A DNA stretch of 64,000 nucleotides from Saccopteryx bilineata (Eukaryota; Chordata; Mammalia; Chiroptera; Emballonuridae). The position numbers and the translations under genes were made by a program. Below are positions 10,746 to 20,709 of this stretch, in pieces. The notes beneath the pieces were generated by a model. That model saw only the letters and a list, made by a program, of their open reading frames with translations. It did no database searches and was not told the origin of the DNA. The number at the start of each line of letters is the position of its first letter. Position 1 is the first letter of the stretch. The stretch is from NCBI RefSeq assembly GCF_036850765.1, contig NC_089495.1:207502347-207566346 (forward strand), in the 5' to 3' direction.

Positions 10746-10929
10746 TATATGAGAATTTCAGCTCAACCGCTCCAGCGGGAGACGGAAGGATCTCTGTAGG
10801 ACCCTCAACTCACGTCTTCTGAGCAACCTAATTCGCATCCCATTTCCTTGCCACTAAATACGTCTCGGCCGGTCTCTGCTCCAGAAATGAAACCTCCCGC
10901 ACTTCCCGTTCCATCTACTGCACACCAGC

Positions 10930-11170
10930 CTCACTCATCCCGGGTCCAACCCACCAGCTCCCACCACGGCTCCTAACCCTACTCACCGCCGCTCTTGTCC
11001 CCTCCTTCAAGCAAAGTACGCGATCCGGGCAGTCGAGCGTAAGGGAACCAGCAGCAGAGGTCCACGTGATCTGCGGGGGGAGGGGGGGTCACCTGAGCAA
11101 GAACTACCATTCCCAGAATCCCTAGAGGCTGTGCCGCCTTTCGGCTGTTACACAGCGAACTCGAAACCAC
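10930..11170 (-). promoter_or_regulatory. Candidate KZFP copy 1 promoter
   Basis: GC-richer island with ACTACCATTCCCAGAATCCC at 11,103-11,122, a close match to the ZNF143/SBS (GFY) promoter motif. It lies upstream (minus-strand sense) of the first coding exon and is conserved at 42,500-42,680. The transcription start and the non-coding first exon were not resolved. Confidence 0.5.
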
Positions 11171-11239
11171 GACTTTAATATATATTCACATTGTCTTGTA
11201 TAATGACAGTCGACCTGTATTTTACATTTTTTAAAATTA

Positions 11240-11412
11240 ATTTTAGAGAGAGAGCGTGGAAAGCAGAGAGAGAGAGAGAGAAACATGGATTTGTCGCCCC
11301 ACGTACTGATGCAATCCTTGGTTCATTCTTGTATGCACCTAACTGGGAATCAAAACTGCAATCTTAGCATATTGCACGATGCTCTAACCAAGTGAACAAA
11401 CCGGCCAGCTCT
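11240..11412 (-). mobile_element. Old tRNA-derived SINE, shared with unit 2
   Basis: Begins AATTTTAGAGAGAGAG and ends near AACCGGCCAGCTC, a decayed reverse SINE head. The orthologue is at 42,752-42,945. Confidence 0.65.
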
Positions 11413-11569
11413 ACCCATCTCTCTGCTTAACATGCACAATATAAATTACATAATTCTGGAAAGCAGTCTGTTCCCATGGTTTCAATTGGAAACACTACAG
11501 TTCCCAGGAGCCTCGGCTGCAGCATCTCCTGAAGTTTTCCTGTCCGAGGGCCCTCGCGGTGGTCTAGAT

Positions 11570-11882
11570 CAGGGGTCCCCAATCTTTTTACACAGGGGGC
11601 CAGTTCACTGTCCCTCAGACCGTTGGAGGGCCGGACTATAAAAAAAAACTATGAACAAATCCCTATGCACAGTGCACATATCTTATTTTAAAGTAAAAAA
11701 ACCAAACGAGAGCAAATACAATATTTAAAATAAAGAACAAGTAAATTTAAATAAACAAACTGAACAGTATTTCAGTGGGAACTGTGCTCCTCTCACTGAC
11801 CACCAATGAAAGAGTTGCCCCTTCCGGAATTGCAGCGGGGGCGGATAAATGGCCTCAGGGGGCCATAGTTTGGGGACCCCTG
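11570..11882 (+). mobile_element. hAT-type non-autonomous DNA transposon (family 1)
   Basis: Inverted ends CAGGGGTCCCC / GGGGACCCCTG with perfect 8-bp duplication GTCTAGAT (11,562-11,569 and 11,883-11,890). It is 313 bp long and codes for nothing. Unit 2 lacks it at about 43,095, a natural empty site. Confidence 0.93.
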
Positions 11883-13141
11883 GTCTAGATAGAAGACAGT
11901 TCCGGTTTCTGAGTCCAGCTGCTCTAGCGCACAGGCTGCTTGGCTGTTCTGCGCTTTGGCGTATTTTTACCTCCACGAAACGTAGCTAAACTCACTGTGT
12001 TTAAAGCCGGTTAAACTTAGGTGAGTGACATCTAAGTGTGGCTCCGTGCTACTGGGCAGCCCCACGTTACTAGCAGGAAAACCACCCTTCACCCCACTGT
12101 GGATGCTGTGCACTGGATTTCCTCTCTCCAAGTCAGCTGGTGGTAGAGAAATGCAGGACGGCTTAACAACACAGTACAGGACACGATGTGAAAACTGAAA
12201 TGGAACGAGGGAAAGCCAGGTTCCCACAATTATAATGAGACTCCTCTCTCCTACCCATCCTGCCACGTGATGGAGCTGCATGAAGTGTTTCCTGAGATGG
12301 ACAGGGAAGCTCTCAGGAGGGTCTAAGCACGGAGGTGACTGGACCTGGCCCTTGCCCACCATTCCATCCTCATCTCTGGATTCTCCTACTCAAGTAGACA
12401 GTTCTACCCTCCTAGACCTCACATTTCCTCCTCAAAATAAACTCCTGCCTGCCTCTCTCTCCACCCGTCCCCATGTTTATTTAGGGGACTCACCCTCCCT
12501 GAGCTGTAGGTTCAGATTTCCTCCAGGAAGTGTCCTCTGACCTGATATGAATTTACTTGATTGTTGCAGGAAAGCCAAAGCACCCAATGACCTTTTGTTT
12601 TTGTTTTAATTCTGAGGAAGTGAAGGTCGAGAGTAAGCATTCCTGACTGATCGCAGTCGCGTCCAGGGAAGGCCCAAGAACGAGGTGCTTGGCCCAACTG
12701 GAGCTTTCTGCGGATCTGGAATCAGATGATGGTGTGCTGTTATGTCTTAGAAAGGACAAGAGAAATCTAATGAGTTTTGCAAAACTAAATAAAGTTATAT
12801 ACTGTATTTTGCTTGTAAATTTCTTATGCAAGATGACATATTTCTGCTTAATAAATTGGATAGCTTAGTTCTTTAAGGCACCTCAATCCTGGAGAGATTG
12901 GGGTCCTCCACTTGCAGTATTGTTGCTGCCTCATTCATTTGCAGCTGCTCTTCATTAAAAACACTTCATCACCAGAGAACATTTCCCAAAGCTCTTACCA
13001 TTCTATTGTGTCCTAGTCTGTTAAGCTCTGTCACTTAAGAGACTGTGATCTTTCTGAGGAATGCACCATCTACTGTGGCACTGCTACCTTACATGTCCAA
13101 AATAAACCCTGAAAACATTATTCTCTGAAGAATTAATAATT

Positions 13142-13193
13142 CGATGGATGGATAAATGGATGGTAGATGGATGGATGGATGGATGGATGGAAG
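13142..13193 (+). repeat. (GATG)n microsatellite
   Basis: Run of GATG units, interrupted once by ATAAAT and once by GTA. Confidence 0.95.
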
Positions 13194-13880
13194 ATAACTT
13201 CATGGAAAAGACTCAAGGACTTCAGCCAATTGCCACCTTCTGTTGGGGGATGGCTGTGTGTTCAGAGATGAGGTGGCATATTTGTAGCAGATGGTGGCTT
13301 TAATTGTTCTTCCTATGGAAACAGTCAAACCATTCCAGTTCTTCCCGATACCACATGTCCAACTTCTCTTCCAGCATTCCAATGAAGATCATGAAGAAAA
13401 TCACTCGCTGGACTCTGTTCAACTATTACAACTCTTTTGCCTGGAACCAGAGTCTCCGGGCAGCCCTGCACCCTGCTAACATGCCCGCGGGTCTTCCTGG
13501 GAGACAGCCGTGGGCGTTTTGAGTAGCTGTGCTCTCCTGAAATCTTTATTCCCGCACTCCCTTTCTGTTACTCCTTTCTGGGTACTTTTATGTTGAAGAC
13601 ACCAAAATGTGCAGGCAGTATTTCTTGGGAAGTTTCCACCTTTATACACACCCATGTTTCCCAGGTCTACCAACACCTCTCTCTGCTTCATTTGCCAATC
13701 TGCTATCACCTGAATTTATTTCCAGTTTACTTGTAGATTTCACTGAGAGCCTAAGGTTCTCCCCCTGGAAATCATGAATAAATAAACACTCCTTAAAGTT
13801 GAATACAGGATCTTGTATGTATATGCATGTGTGCGTTTCTCTGTAAGGACACTTAACATTTTTTCCGAGTCTCCATAAAA
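13194..13880. other. Unidentified sequence after unit 1
   Basis: No gene recognised. Short ORFs of 60-77 codons overlap on both strands and no splice or homology signal was seen. ATGAATAAATAAAC near 13,774 resembles a poly(A) signal region, but no poly(A) tail or duplication marks a processed copy. Confidence 0.4.
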
Positions 13881-13894
13881 TTTATTATTGTGAC

Positions 13895-13990
13895 AAAAAC
13901 AGAGAGAGGGATATATAGGCAGAGACAGATAGAAAGGGAGAGATGAGAAGCATCAATTCATTCCTGCACCTCACTTGTTCATTGATTGCT
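13895..13990 (-). mobile_element. Type B SINE 3' fragment
   Basis: Contains GAGATGAGAAGCATCAATTC and TTGTTCATTGATTGCTTTC, the reverse of the type B tail. The head is missing. Confidence 0.6.
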
Positions 13991-14073
13991 TTCCAATATG
14001 TCGAACTGTCATATTGAGCTATTTGGGCTCAAAGGGAGAGGGAATAGAAAAGGCTGTGACCAAATCCCCAGGC

Positions 14074-14417
14074 CTTTGTTTGTTTGTTTTTACAGAGACA
14101 GAGAGTGAGTCAGAGAGAGGAATAGACAGGGACAGACAGGAACGGAGAGAGATGAGAAGCATCAATTATTAGTTTTTCATTGCGCGTTGCAACACCTTAG
14201 TTGTTCATTGATTGCTTTCTCATATGTGCCTTGACCAGGGGCCTTCAGCAGACCAAATAACCCCTTGCTGGAGTCAGCGACCTTGGGTTCAACTGGTGGG
14301 CTTTTGCTTAAACCGGATGAGACCACGCTCAAGCTGGCAACCACGGGGGTCTCGAACCTGAGTCCTCTGCATCCCAGTCCAACGCTCTATCCACTGCACC
14401 ACCACCTGATCAGGCTC
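14074..14417 (-). mobile_element. Type B SINE
   Basis: Full reverse copy, from a T-rich tail to ...CACCTGATCAGGC. Flanks CCAGGCCTTT on both sides form the target duplication. The following 14,418-14,679 shows nothing recognisable. Confidence 0.88.
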
Positions 14418-14685
14418 ACCAGGCCTTTCGACTAAAAAACCAAAACTTGTGTATTAATCAGCTATCTAGGAGAAATTAATAGGATGTTCTGTCTAAGCAG
14501 GACCCTAGGAGAGTTGAGGAGACTTGTCATTGAAGCTGTATTTATGGGTGTTTAAACCCATGAGTACCAAACAGGCCTAAATACTGATTCATAATGGGAA
14601 GAGTGGTCACAACTAAAGGATCTGCACTTAGAATATAAAAGTCTAAAGAGAGTGTACCAATAAAGGGTCCGTGAAAATCCAAGAC

Positions 14686-16202
14686 TGTCGGGAGCCGATC
14701 AACGACTGCTGGCTGACAAGGTCACAGCAGAAGAAGACCCACAATTGCTGGCTGACAAGGTCACAGCAGAAGAAAATCAAAAACTGCTGATTGACAAAGT
14801 CACAGCAGAGAAGACCAATGGCTGCGGGTTGACGAAGTCACCCAAAGGAGAGACACAACGATACTTACCTCTTTGACTTTTTGAATTAATCTGGCCTTAT
14901 ATCCCCCCCCCCCCTTTTCTGGGTGTGTGCTATTATTTATGGCGCAGGGATAATAGTACCGTGCTTTCCCTGTAGATTCGTAGTAATTTCTTTGGAAATG
15001 AGACAGAGGGTGTGAGTTCCACAGAAAAGCCTGTAAGCCCCTTGAACTGGGCTCATAAACATAAGAGGCTGGCTATGATATCCCTCATGAAGGGTTAAGT
15101 TTGTAGGAGAATTTCTTCTTCTTAATCATGTTAGAAAGAATAGATTGTGACTTGTGAATGGGTAGGAGGCAGTGGCTGTGCACAGAGCACCTTTTGGCCT
15201 TCATTTAATTCATCATTTTTCCTCCCTAGCCTTTTCATGTGATAGAGTAGAGAAACATTCCTTTCTTCTTGCTTACCTGACCTGCAGATGGTGGAACACT
15301 CTGAGAAGAATATAGTTAGAACTTAACTAGTGTGTGAATATAGTAAATAAATAAAATTTGACTAGACAATAGGATCTTAGGTAAGGTGTAGTGGAATGGC
15401 CCTGTTGCGTGGCCTGGGATGGGAACGCAGTCAGCAAGAAAAGAATGTTTTGCTAAGAGACTTGTTTTATGACTGAAGGTAGTTCCTGGGCTTTCTCAGT
15501 GAGACATTCTCATGAGATTTATGTCCTTTCCAAGATTTTTCTTTCAGATAATGAGAGGAATGTGGGGGGATCCATAGAAGCAATAGCAATTAATGTCTTC
15601 TGAAATTATGTTTCTCTAAACTATCTTGCGAGTGCACTCTATATAGCTCTAAGTAAAAGCTACTCTTAATGTTATGTCAATTTCTTAATGGGCAAGCCTT
15701 TTGTTATCTTGTGAGAAAAAAGTTAGGATACTGCATAAACTCAAGGCCATTTGCCTGAGCAAGCTGTGGTCCTTTGCTAGTCCTTAATGATTTCGTCTGC
15801 TAATCTCTCTCTGCCCCTTGACTCACAACAACAGTAAAGTAGAGTTATTAGTTAGTACTAATCCTTTAAAAAGCTTTTACCGATGTTGTTATCGCTATTC
15901 AAGTTATTTTATAGTTGTACTTTGAGTGATTTGCCACCTGATTTGTAGTTTATACATATAAATTAACTGTTATCTGGAAATATGTAAACATAGTGAAACA
16001 AAAGCAATGATTAATACCATGTAATTGTAACAGTGTGTGTTTTTAAAAAGGAAGCTATCCTAGCATTTGGCAGAGATGCCTGGCAGTAAATGCTAACTAG
16101 AGAATAAAGAGAAACAAAAGAATTCGGCTCTCTCACTCGATTTCGCCGAGGCCATCTCTTCCTGTGGGACCCCTGGATCCCCCCCAGGGCTGGACCCCGG
16201 CA
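14686..16202 (+). repeat. ERV-2 5' LTR (1517 bp)
   Basis: TGTCGGGAGCC...CCCCGGCA. Two good 39-bp units open U3; AATAAA is at 16,103-16,108. It resembles the 3' LTR closely, with small indels (a C-run near 14,891). Confidence 0.95.
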
Positions 16203-16204
16203 TT

Positions 16205-16223
16205 TGGAGCCCGAAACAGGGAC
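16205..16223 (+). promoter_or_regulatory. Primer binding site, tRNA-Lys type
   Basis: TGGAGCCCGAAACAGGGAC lies two bases after the LTR end. It resembles a Lys3-type site with one substitution and one extra A. Confidence 0.8.
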
Positions 16224-16238
16224 CCACAGCTAAGCCAT

Positions 16239-16867
16239 ACTGAGTCTAAAGACAGAAGACTCTTTATAGAAGTCATTAAGTATATCATTAAATATACACT
16301 TTCCCTAAAAGGAGTTAATGTTTCCCCTCAACAAGTAGCTTGTTTTCTGCATTTCGTACAAGAATGTTCTCCATGGTTTCCAAATGAGGGAACGCTGAGC
16401 CTCGAGACATGGGCTAAGGTCGGAGAAGATTTAAAACTTTACTATGAGCTACATGGACCAGAAAGGGTCCCAGTTGATACATTTGCTTTATGGAGCTTGA
16501 TTAAAGATGTCTTAGATCCAGAACATGAGATGCATAAATTTTCTAAGACAACTGCTCCTCCAAAAGAAGAGACTCCATTAATTAGAAATAGAAGGCAGTC
16601 TCAAGATAGTACAGATTATGGTATGGCCTCGTTAAAATTAAGTAAACATCAGGATGATGGTGAAGATCATTTATCGCCATCTGATGAGGCTGAATTAGAA
16701 GATGAGGCAGCTAAATATAATAGAGATAATGAGGATTGGGATTCAAAAACAGTCTTGCCCATATTATATCCCCCCAAGACTGACAAAAAAGATAAAAATA
16801 AGGTTATTAATATGTCTTTGCCTCTACCAGTACAATCACCAGATGTTAATGAAAAGAAAAAATCATC
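16239..16867 (+). pseudogene. gag: ERV-2 gag, matrix region
   Basis: Frame with a betaretroviral matrix pattern: SKDRRLFIEVIKYI, then the conserved PWFPNEGTLSLETWAKVG core and a WSLIKDVL helix, followed by an acidic linker (pp-like region, about 16,560-16,760). No proper ATG opens it: the frame is open backwards into the LTR, and only about 15 bases separate the primer site from matrix codons, so the usual leader and gag start appear deleted. A type A SINE interrupts it at 16,868. Capsid codons resume at about 17,070. Family assignment is firm, function lost. Confidence 0.85.
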
Positions 16868-17060
16868 GCCTGACCTGTGGTGGCGCAGTGGATAAAGTGT
16901 CGACCTGGAAATGCTGAGGTCACTGGTTCAAAACCCTGGGCTTGCCTGGTCAAGGCACATATGGGAGTTGATGCTTCCAGCTCCTCCCCCCTTCTCTCTC
17001 TCTTTCTGTGTCTCTCTACCTCTCTCTCTCCTCTCTAAAAATGAATAAAAAAAAAAAAGA
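16868..17060 (+). mobile_element. Type A SINE in ERV-2 gag
   Basis: Begins GCCTGACCTGTGGTGGCGCA, ends in ATGAATAAAAA. Target duplication AAAAAATCATC on both sides. Younger than ERV-2. Confidence 0.92.
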
Positions 17061-17063
17061 AGG

Positions 17064-17450
17064 AAAAAATCATCAGGGTTAACAGGATTGCAGAAGGCAA
17101 TTCAAGCTTCTTGCGACCAAGGGGAAACTGATTTGGCATTATGTTTTCCTGTGGCTGTGGCTGGTGAATTTGATGATGAGGGGGTTCCTTCATGGGAGCC
17201 ACTTCCTTATAAATTATTGAAGGAGTTAAAAATGGCTTGCAGTCAATATGGACCCACCTTTCCTTATACGTCCTTGGTGGAAACAGTTTCTCATAATTGG
17301 ATAACTCCTTATGATTGGAAACAAGTCGCTAAAGCCTGTTTATCTGGAGAAAATTACCTGCTATGGAAGGCAAAATATGAGAAGCAAGCCTCTTGTGGGG
17401 TTGAAATGGAGGGATTTCAGCTGTCGGTTGTAACAGCTATTAGAATTTAA
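17064..17450 (+). pseudogene. gag: ERV-2 gag, capsid N-terminal domain
   Basis: Resumes gag after the SINE. Capsid-like pattern: a LCFPV start, then LKELKMACSQYGPT, and DWKQVAKACLSGENYLLWKAKY near the end. It stops at TAA 17,448-17,450 where homology to a capsid ends; the capsid C-terminal domain, nucleocapsid and pro seen in ERV-1 are absent. A diverged minus-strand homologue lies at 46,774-47,478. The stop coincides with the junction to an unrelated block. Confidence 0.82.
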
Positions 17451-18123
17451 GAATGATTAGAAGACTGAGATGAATTTTAAAGTTGTGTTATGATCTGATT
17501 TTCTTTAGTAAATAGAAAAACTTAAGAGTTTGGAAAAATTACAGTTTTTTTCTGTTCTCTTCTTTCTCTCAACTCATTTTATTTCTTTCCTGTTCTATGC
17601 CTGAAAAGAAGGCAAAGGGAACACCTGTTTGGATATTGCTAAACAGAATCTCATAAATGGCCGTTCTTGAAACTTTTCAAGAGAGAGTTCTGTTTGGTTT
17701 CTATCCTTAATGTTCCAATCAAAATAGCCCTGTGTAGAGATCAAGCAGGCCATATTCTAATCTCTAAAATCCCGGGTTTCTCTCTGATTTGTCTGCTTTG
17801 TCTGATTCTTGTTTGTGTTTGGTCTTTGTTTAATGTTGTCTAAATGTGATTTTTTTAAGTTCTTGCTTGCAAAAATTGAATATGCCGGCTCTAATATTAT
17901 AAAAATATCATCCTTACAAATTTAAAATTTTAATTGAAACAAGTAAAGCGCACTCATTTAAATTTAAATAGTATGAAATATGAATCCTAAAGACTTGTTG
18001 ATTTTGACTAAACTGCTTTAAGCTTCAGGCTGCTTGCTGCCGCTGCAGAGCATGAAGCAGAGTAGATTTACCTAACAAAGGTCTAGGTTTTTTTAATATA
18101 GAAAAATAATAAAAGTCACACAG

Positions 18124-18330
18124 CCTGACCTGTGGTGGCGCAGTGGATAAAGCATCAACCTGGAAATGCTGAGGTTGCCGGTTCGAAACCCTAGGCTTGC
18201 CTGGTTAAGGCACATATGGGAGTTGATGCTTCCAGCTCCTCTCCCCTGTCTCTCTCTCTCTCTGTCTCTCTCTCTCCCTCTCTCTCCTCTCTAAAATGAA
18301 TAAAATAAAAAATAAAAAAAAAAAATAAAT
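18124..18330 (+). mobile_element. Type A SINE, first of a pair
   Basis: CCTGACCTGTGGTGGCGCAG head, CT-rich body, ATGAATAAAAT tail. The outer duplication AAAAGTCACAC (18,110) recurs only after the second SINE (18,547), so one SINE landed in the tail of the other. Confidence 0.88.
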
Positions 18331-18342
18331 GGTACTTATTTT

Positions 18343-18548
18343 GACCTGTGGTGGCGCAGTGGATAAAGCATCGACCTGGAAATGCTGAGGTCGCTGGTTC
18401 AAAACCCTGGGCTTGCCTGGTCAAGGCACATATGGGAGTTGATGCTTTCAGCTCCTCCCCCTGTCTCTCTCTCCTCTCCCTCTCTCTCTCTCTGTCTCTC
18501 TCTATCCCTCTCTCTCTCCTCTCTAAAATGAATAAAAAAAAAAAAAAA
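18343..18548 (+). mobile_element. Type A SINE, second of a pair
   Basis: Same head and tail as its neighbour, ending in a long A-run. The pair shares the AAAAGTCACAC target duplication. Confidence 0.88.
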
Positions 18549-18916
18549 GTCACACTAAAATTTTCCAGCTTTAATGTATTCTTTAAATTACCTGTTAATC
18601 AATGGAGTAGAAATGTTTTTATGAATATAGGAAACTCGTATACTGAAACTCCTGCAAATCTTCTTTATCATGCTTCTTACTTTAAAAAATTTCTTTTGAA
18701 TGCTGATATACAGGATTATTCAACAGCTGAGAGACGCTGGAGTCCTACAGGAAATGCTGAACCTGTTTCTCCTGCAAACTTTTACTCTCTTTTGTTTGAT
18801 CCAGCTAATAACGATGTTTTGTCTTTTTCCAAATAGCTCCAAATATATGGAAAAGATTTATATAGGCAAATAAGAACTCTTAAACCCCCAACAAAAATCT
18901 GAGCAAGAGTGAAAGA

Positions 18917-19982
18917 AAAGATCATTTAAAAACTCTAAATGACTATCAAAAATTATTGGGAGACATTAATTGGATTAGACCCTATTTGAAATTAACTACA
19001 GCAGAGCTTAAGCCATTGTTTGATATTTTGAGAGGAGATGCTGATCCAACTTCTCCTCGAGAGCTCACAGAAGAAGTGGCAAAAGCTCTTAGAAAAATAG
19101 AAGTAATTAATAATCAACATTTAGTCAGAGTTATTATAGAGGAACCATGGCAGCTTGTGATTTTAGCCACTGAACACACTCCTACCGGATGTTTGTGGCA
19201 GAATGGCCCTCTAGAGTGGCTTCACTTACCTGTCTCTCACAAGAAAGTTATTATGCCCTATACTGATTTGGTGGCTACTCTTATAATTAAAGGAAGAAAC
19301 TGCAGCAGAGAGTTGTTTGGTAAAGAAATGATGGAAGTCATTGTTCCTTATAATAAGGATCAATTTCAAGCATTATTACAGCTAAATTCAGAATGGCAAA
19401 TTGCTTTTAGTAATTTTACAGGGCAGGTTTTATTTCATCTTCCTGCTCACCCACTGCTGCAATTTCTAAAAAGACAATCAGTCATTTTTCCCACTAAGAC
19501 TTCTAGAAATCCGCTGCCGCCACCAGCCGCACTGGTTTTTACTGATGGCTCATCTAATGGTAAAGCTGTAACAATTATAGGGGATGAGCATATTATCACT
19601 AAAACTCAGGAGAAATCAGCGCAAAAAACAGAAATTATTGCTGTTATAACAGCATTTCAAAAATTGGAACATGTTCCCTTTAATTTGTTCACTGATTCAC
19701 AGTATATAGTTAAAATGTTTCCTCACATTGAAACTGCTTCTTTGCCACATCATCTAACCACTATTTTTTTCACTTTTAAACAGCCTACAAAAGCAGATTC
19801 ATTGCAGAACTCTCCCTTTCTTTATCGGCCACATTCGCTCTCACACTTCTATTCCAGGACCACTACACGAAGGAAATTGTCTTGCTGATTTTCTTACACA
19901 GCAGAAAGCAGTGTTTACAGCAGTAGAAGAAGCTAAACTTTCCCATGCTTTACATCACCAGAATGCATCCGCACTCCGATGG
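18917..19982 (+). pseudogene. pol: ERV-2 pol: RT C-terminus, RNase H and integrase N-terminus
   Basis: Nearly identical to ERV-1 2266-3330. The RT active site is missing. The frame 18,956-19,888 is open through the RT connection and RNase H (FTDGSSNGKA near 19,537, FTDSQYIV near 19,690) because ERV-2 keeps the C lost in ERV-1. A frame change at the T7 run 19,764-19,770 matches that in ERV-1. After it the integrase N-terminus (HHQNA) reads in another frame until a class I LTR at 19,983. Confidence 0.9.
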
Positions 19983-20360
19983 CGTAAGGTCGGTGGATAA
20001 TGGGGGATGGTCATGTGGGGAACTCAGAACCGCCCACTTTGGCTAGGACCGCCCACAATCAAGCCTGCCAGAGGAAGCTTCCCAGGAACCGTTTGGAGGA
20101 GAGTGATCGTCTGCCAGCCAGTGAAATTTCACCACGTCATAGTAGCTCCACTTCCCTAGAGGGACCCTTTAAATATCTCCCACGGGGTTTAATCCATGCA
20201 ACTTCCCTGACCTCCATCTTTTCTTCCATCTTTTTTTCCTCGGGGCCAGTTAACCTTGCCGGGCAGGATGCACGCTCTGCACTCAATAAAGCCTTTTGCT
20301 ATTCCACACTTTGTGGCTCTGGCCCATTCCTTCCTTCTCAGTGGGGAAAAATACCTTACA
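19983..20360 (+). mobile_element. Class I-like solo LTR in ERV-2 integrase
   Basis: 378 bp with short inverted ends (GTAAGGT / ACCTTAC), an AT-rich TTTAAATATC promoter-like stretch and AATAAA at about 20,284. Flanks GATGG and AATGG look like a 4-5-bp duplication; ERV-1 has uninterrupted sequence here (about 3331). Confidence 0.75.
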
Positions 20361-20709
20361 AATGGCAGTTTCAACTATTTCGTGAAGCTGCTCGAGCTAT
20401 CGTGCGTAGCTGTAACACTTGCCCTACTCACTTTTCTAATCGTAGTTTTGGAGTTAACCCACGAGGACTCCAACCCAATGACCTTTGGCAGATGGATGTC
20501 TGTCATATTCCATCTTTTGGCAATCTTTGCTATGTACATGTTTGTGTTGACACCTTTTCAAATGTTGTTGCTTGTACTGCACGAACTGGAGAGGCCTTTA
20601 AGGATGTAGTACAACATCTTTTTCACTGCTTTGCTATTCTAGGAGTGCCAAAGGCTATTAAAACTGATAATGCTCCAGCATATACATCAGCTGCCTTTAA
20701 AAGGTTTTG
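20361..20709 (+). pseudogene. pol: ERV-2 integrase core, part 1
   Basis: Continues integrase with an intact zinc CNTC (Cys codon 20,411-20,413, Phe in ERV-1) and the first two catalytic Asp residues (WQMDVCH and IKTDNA). The frame is cut at GTTTTG by the solo LTR at 20,710. Near-identical to ERV-1 3334-3680. Confidence 0.9.

Larger units (their letters stand above)
7697..13120. repeat. Segmental duplication unit 1 (KZFP 5' end)
   Basis: Collinear with 39.38-44.38 kb and, for 7.70-9.85 kb, with 61.68-64.0 kb. It begins inside a SINE cut by ERV-1 (SINE 3' end 7697-7800). It holds two coding exons, a promoter region and flanking sequence of a minus-strand KZFP. The KRAB and finger exons of this copy should lie left of ERV-1, outside the window. 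7803-9219 is shared intron with no other feature seen; 11,900-13,120 is shared upstream flank. Confidence 0.9.
17451..18916 (+). other. Block of foreign sequence inside ERV-2
   Basis: Replaces the capsid-to-RT region. Part (about 17,930-17,965) resembles a 35-bp box in the class I leader arms at about 46,465-46,500 and, inverted, 49,637-49,675. 18,551-18,837 holds an open frame of about 95 codons (FKLPVNQWSRN...) ending in TAG that I do not recognise. Two type A SINEs split the block. Homology to ERV-1 pol resumes at 18,917 (AAAAGATCATTTAAAAAC). Confidence 0.6.

Noticed and set aside
13304..13522. Possible processed pseudogene (MKIMKKITRWTLFNYYN...)
   Set aside because: No recognised parent, no poly(A) tail, no duplication; two frames overlap.
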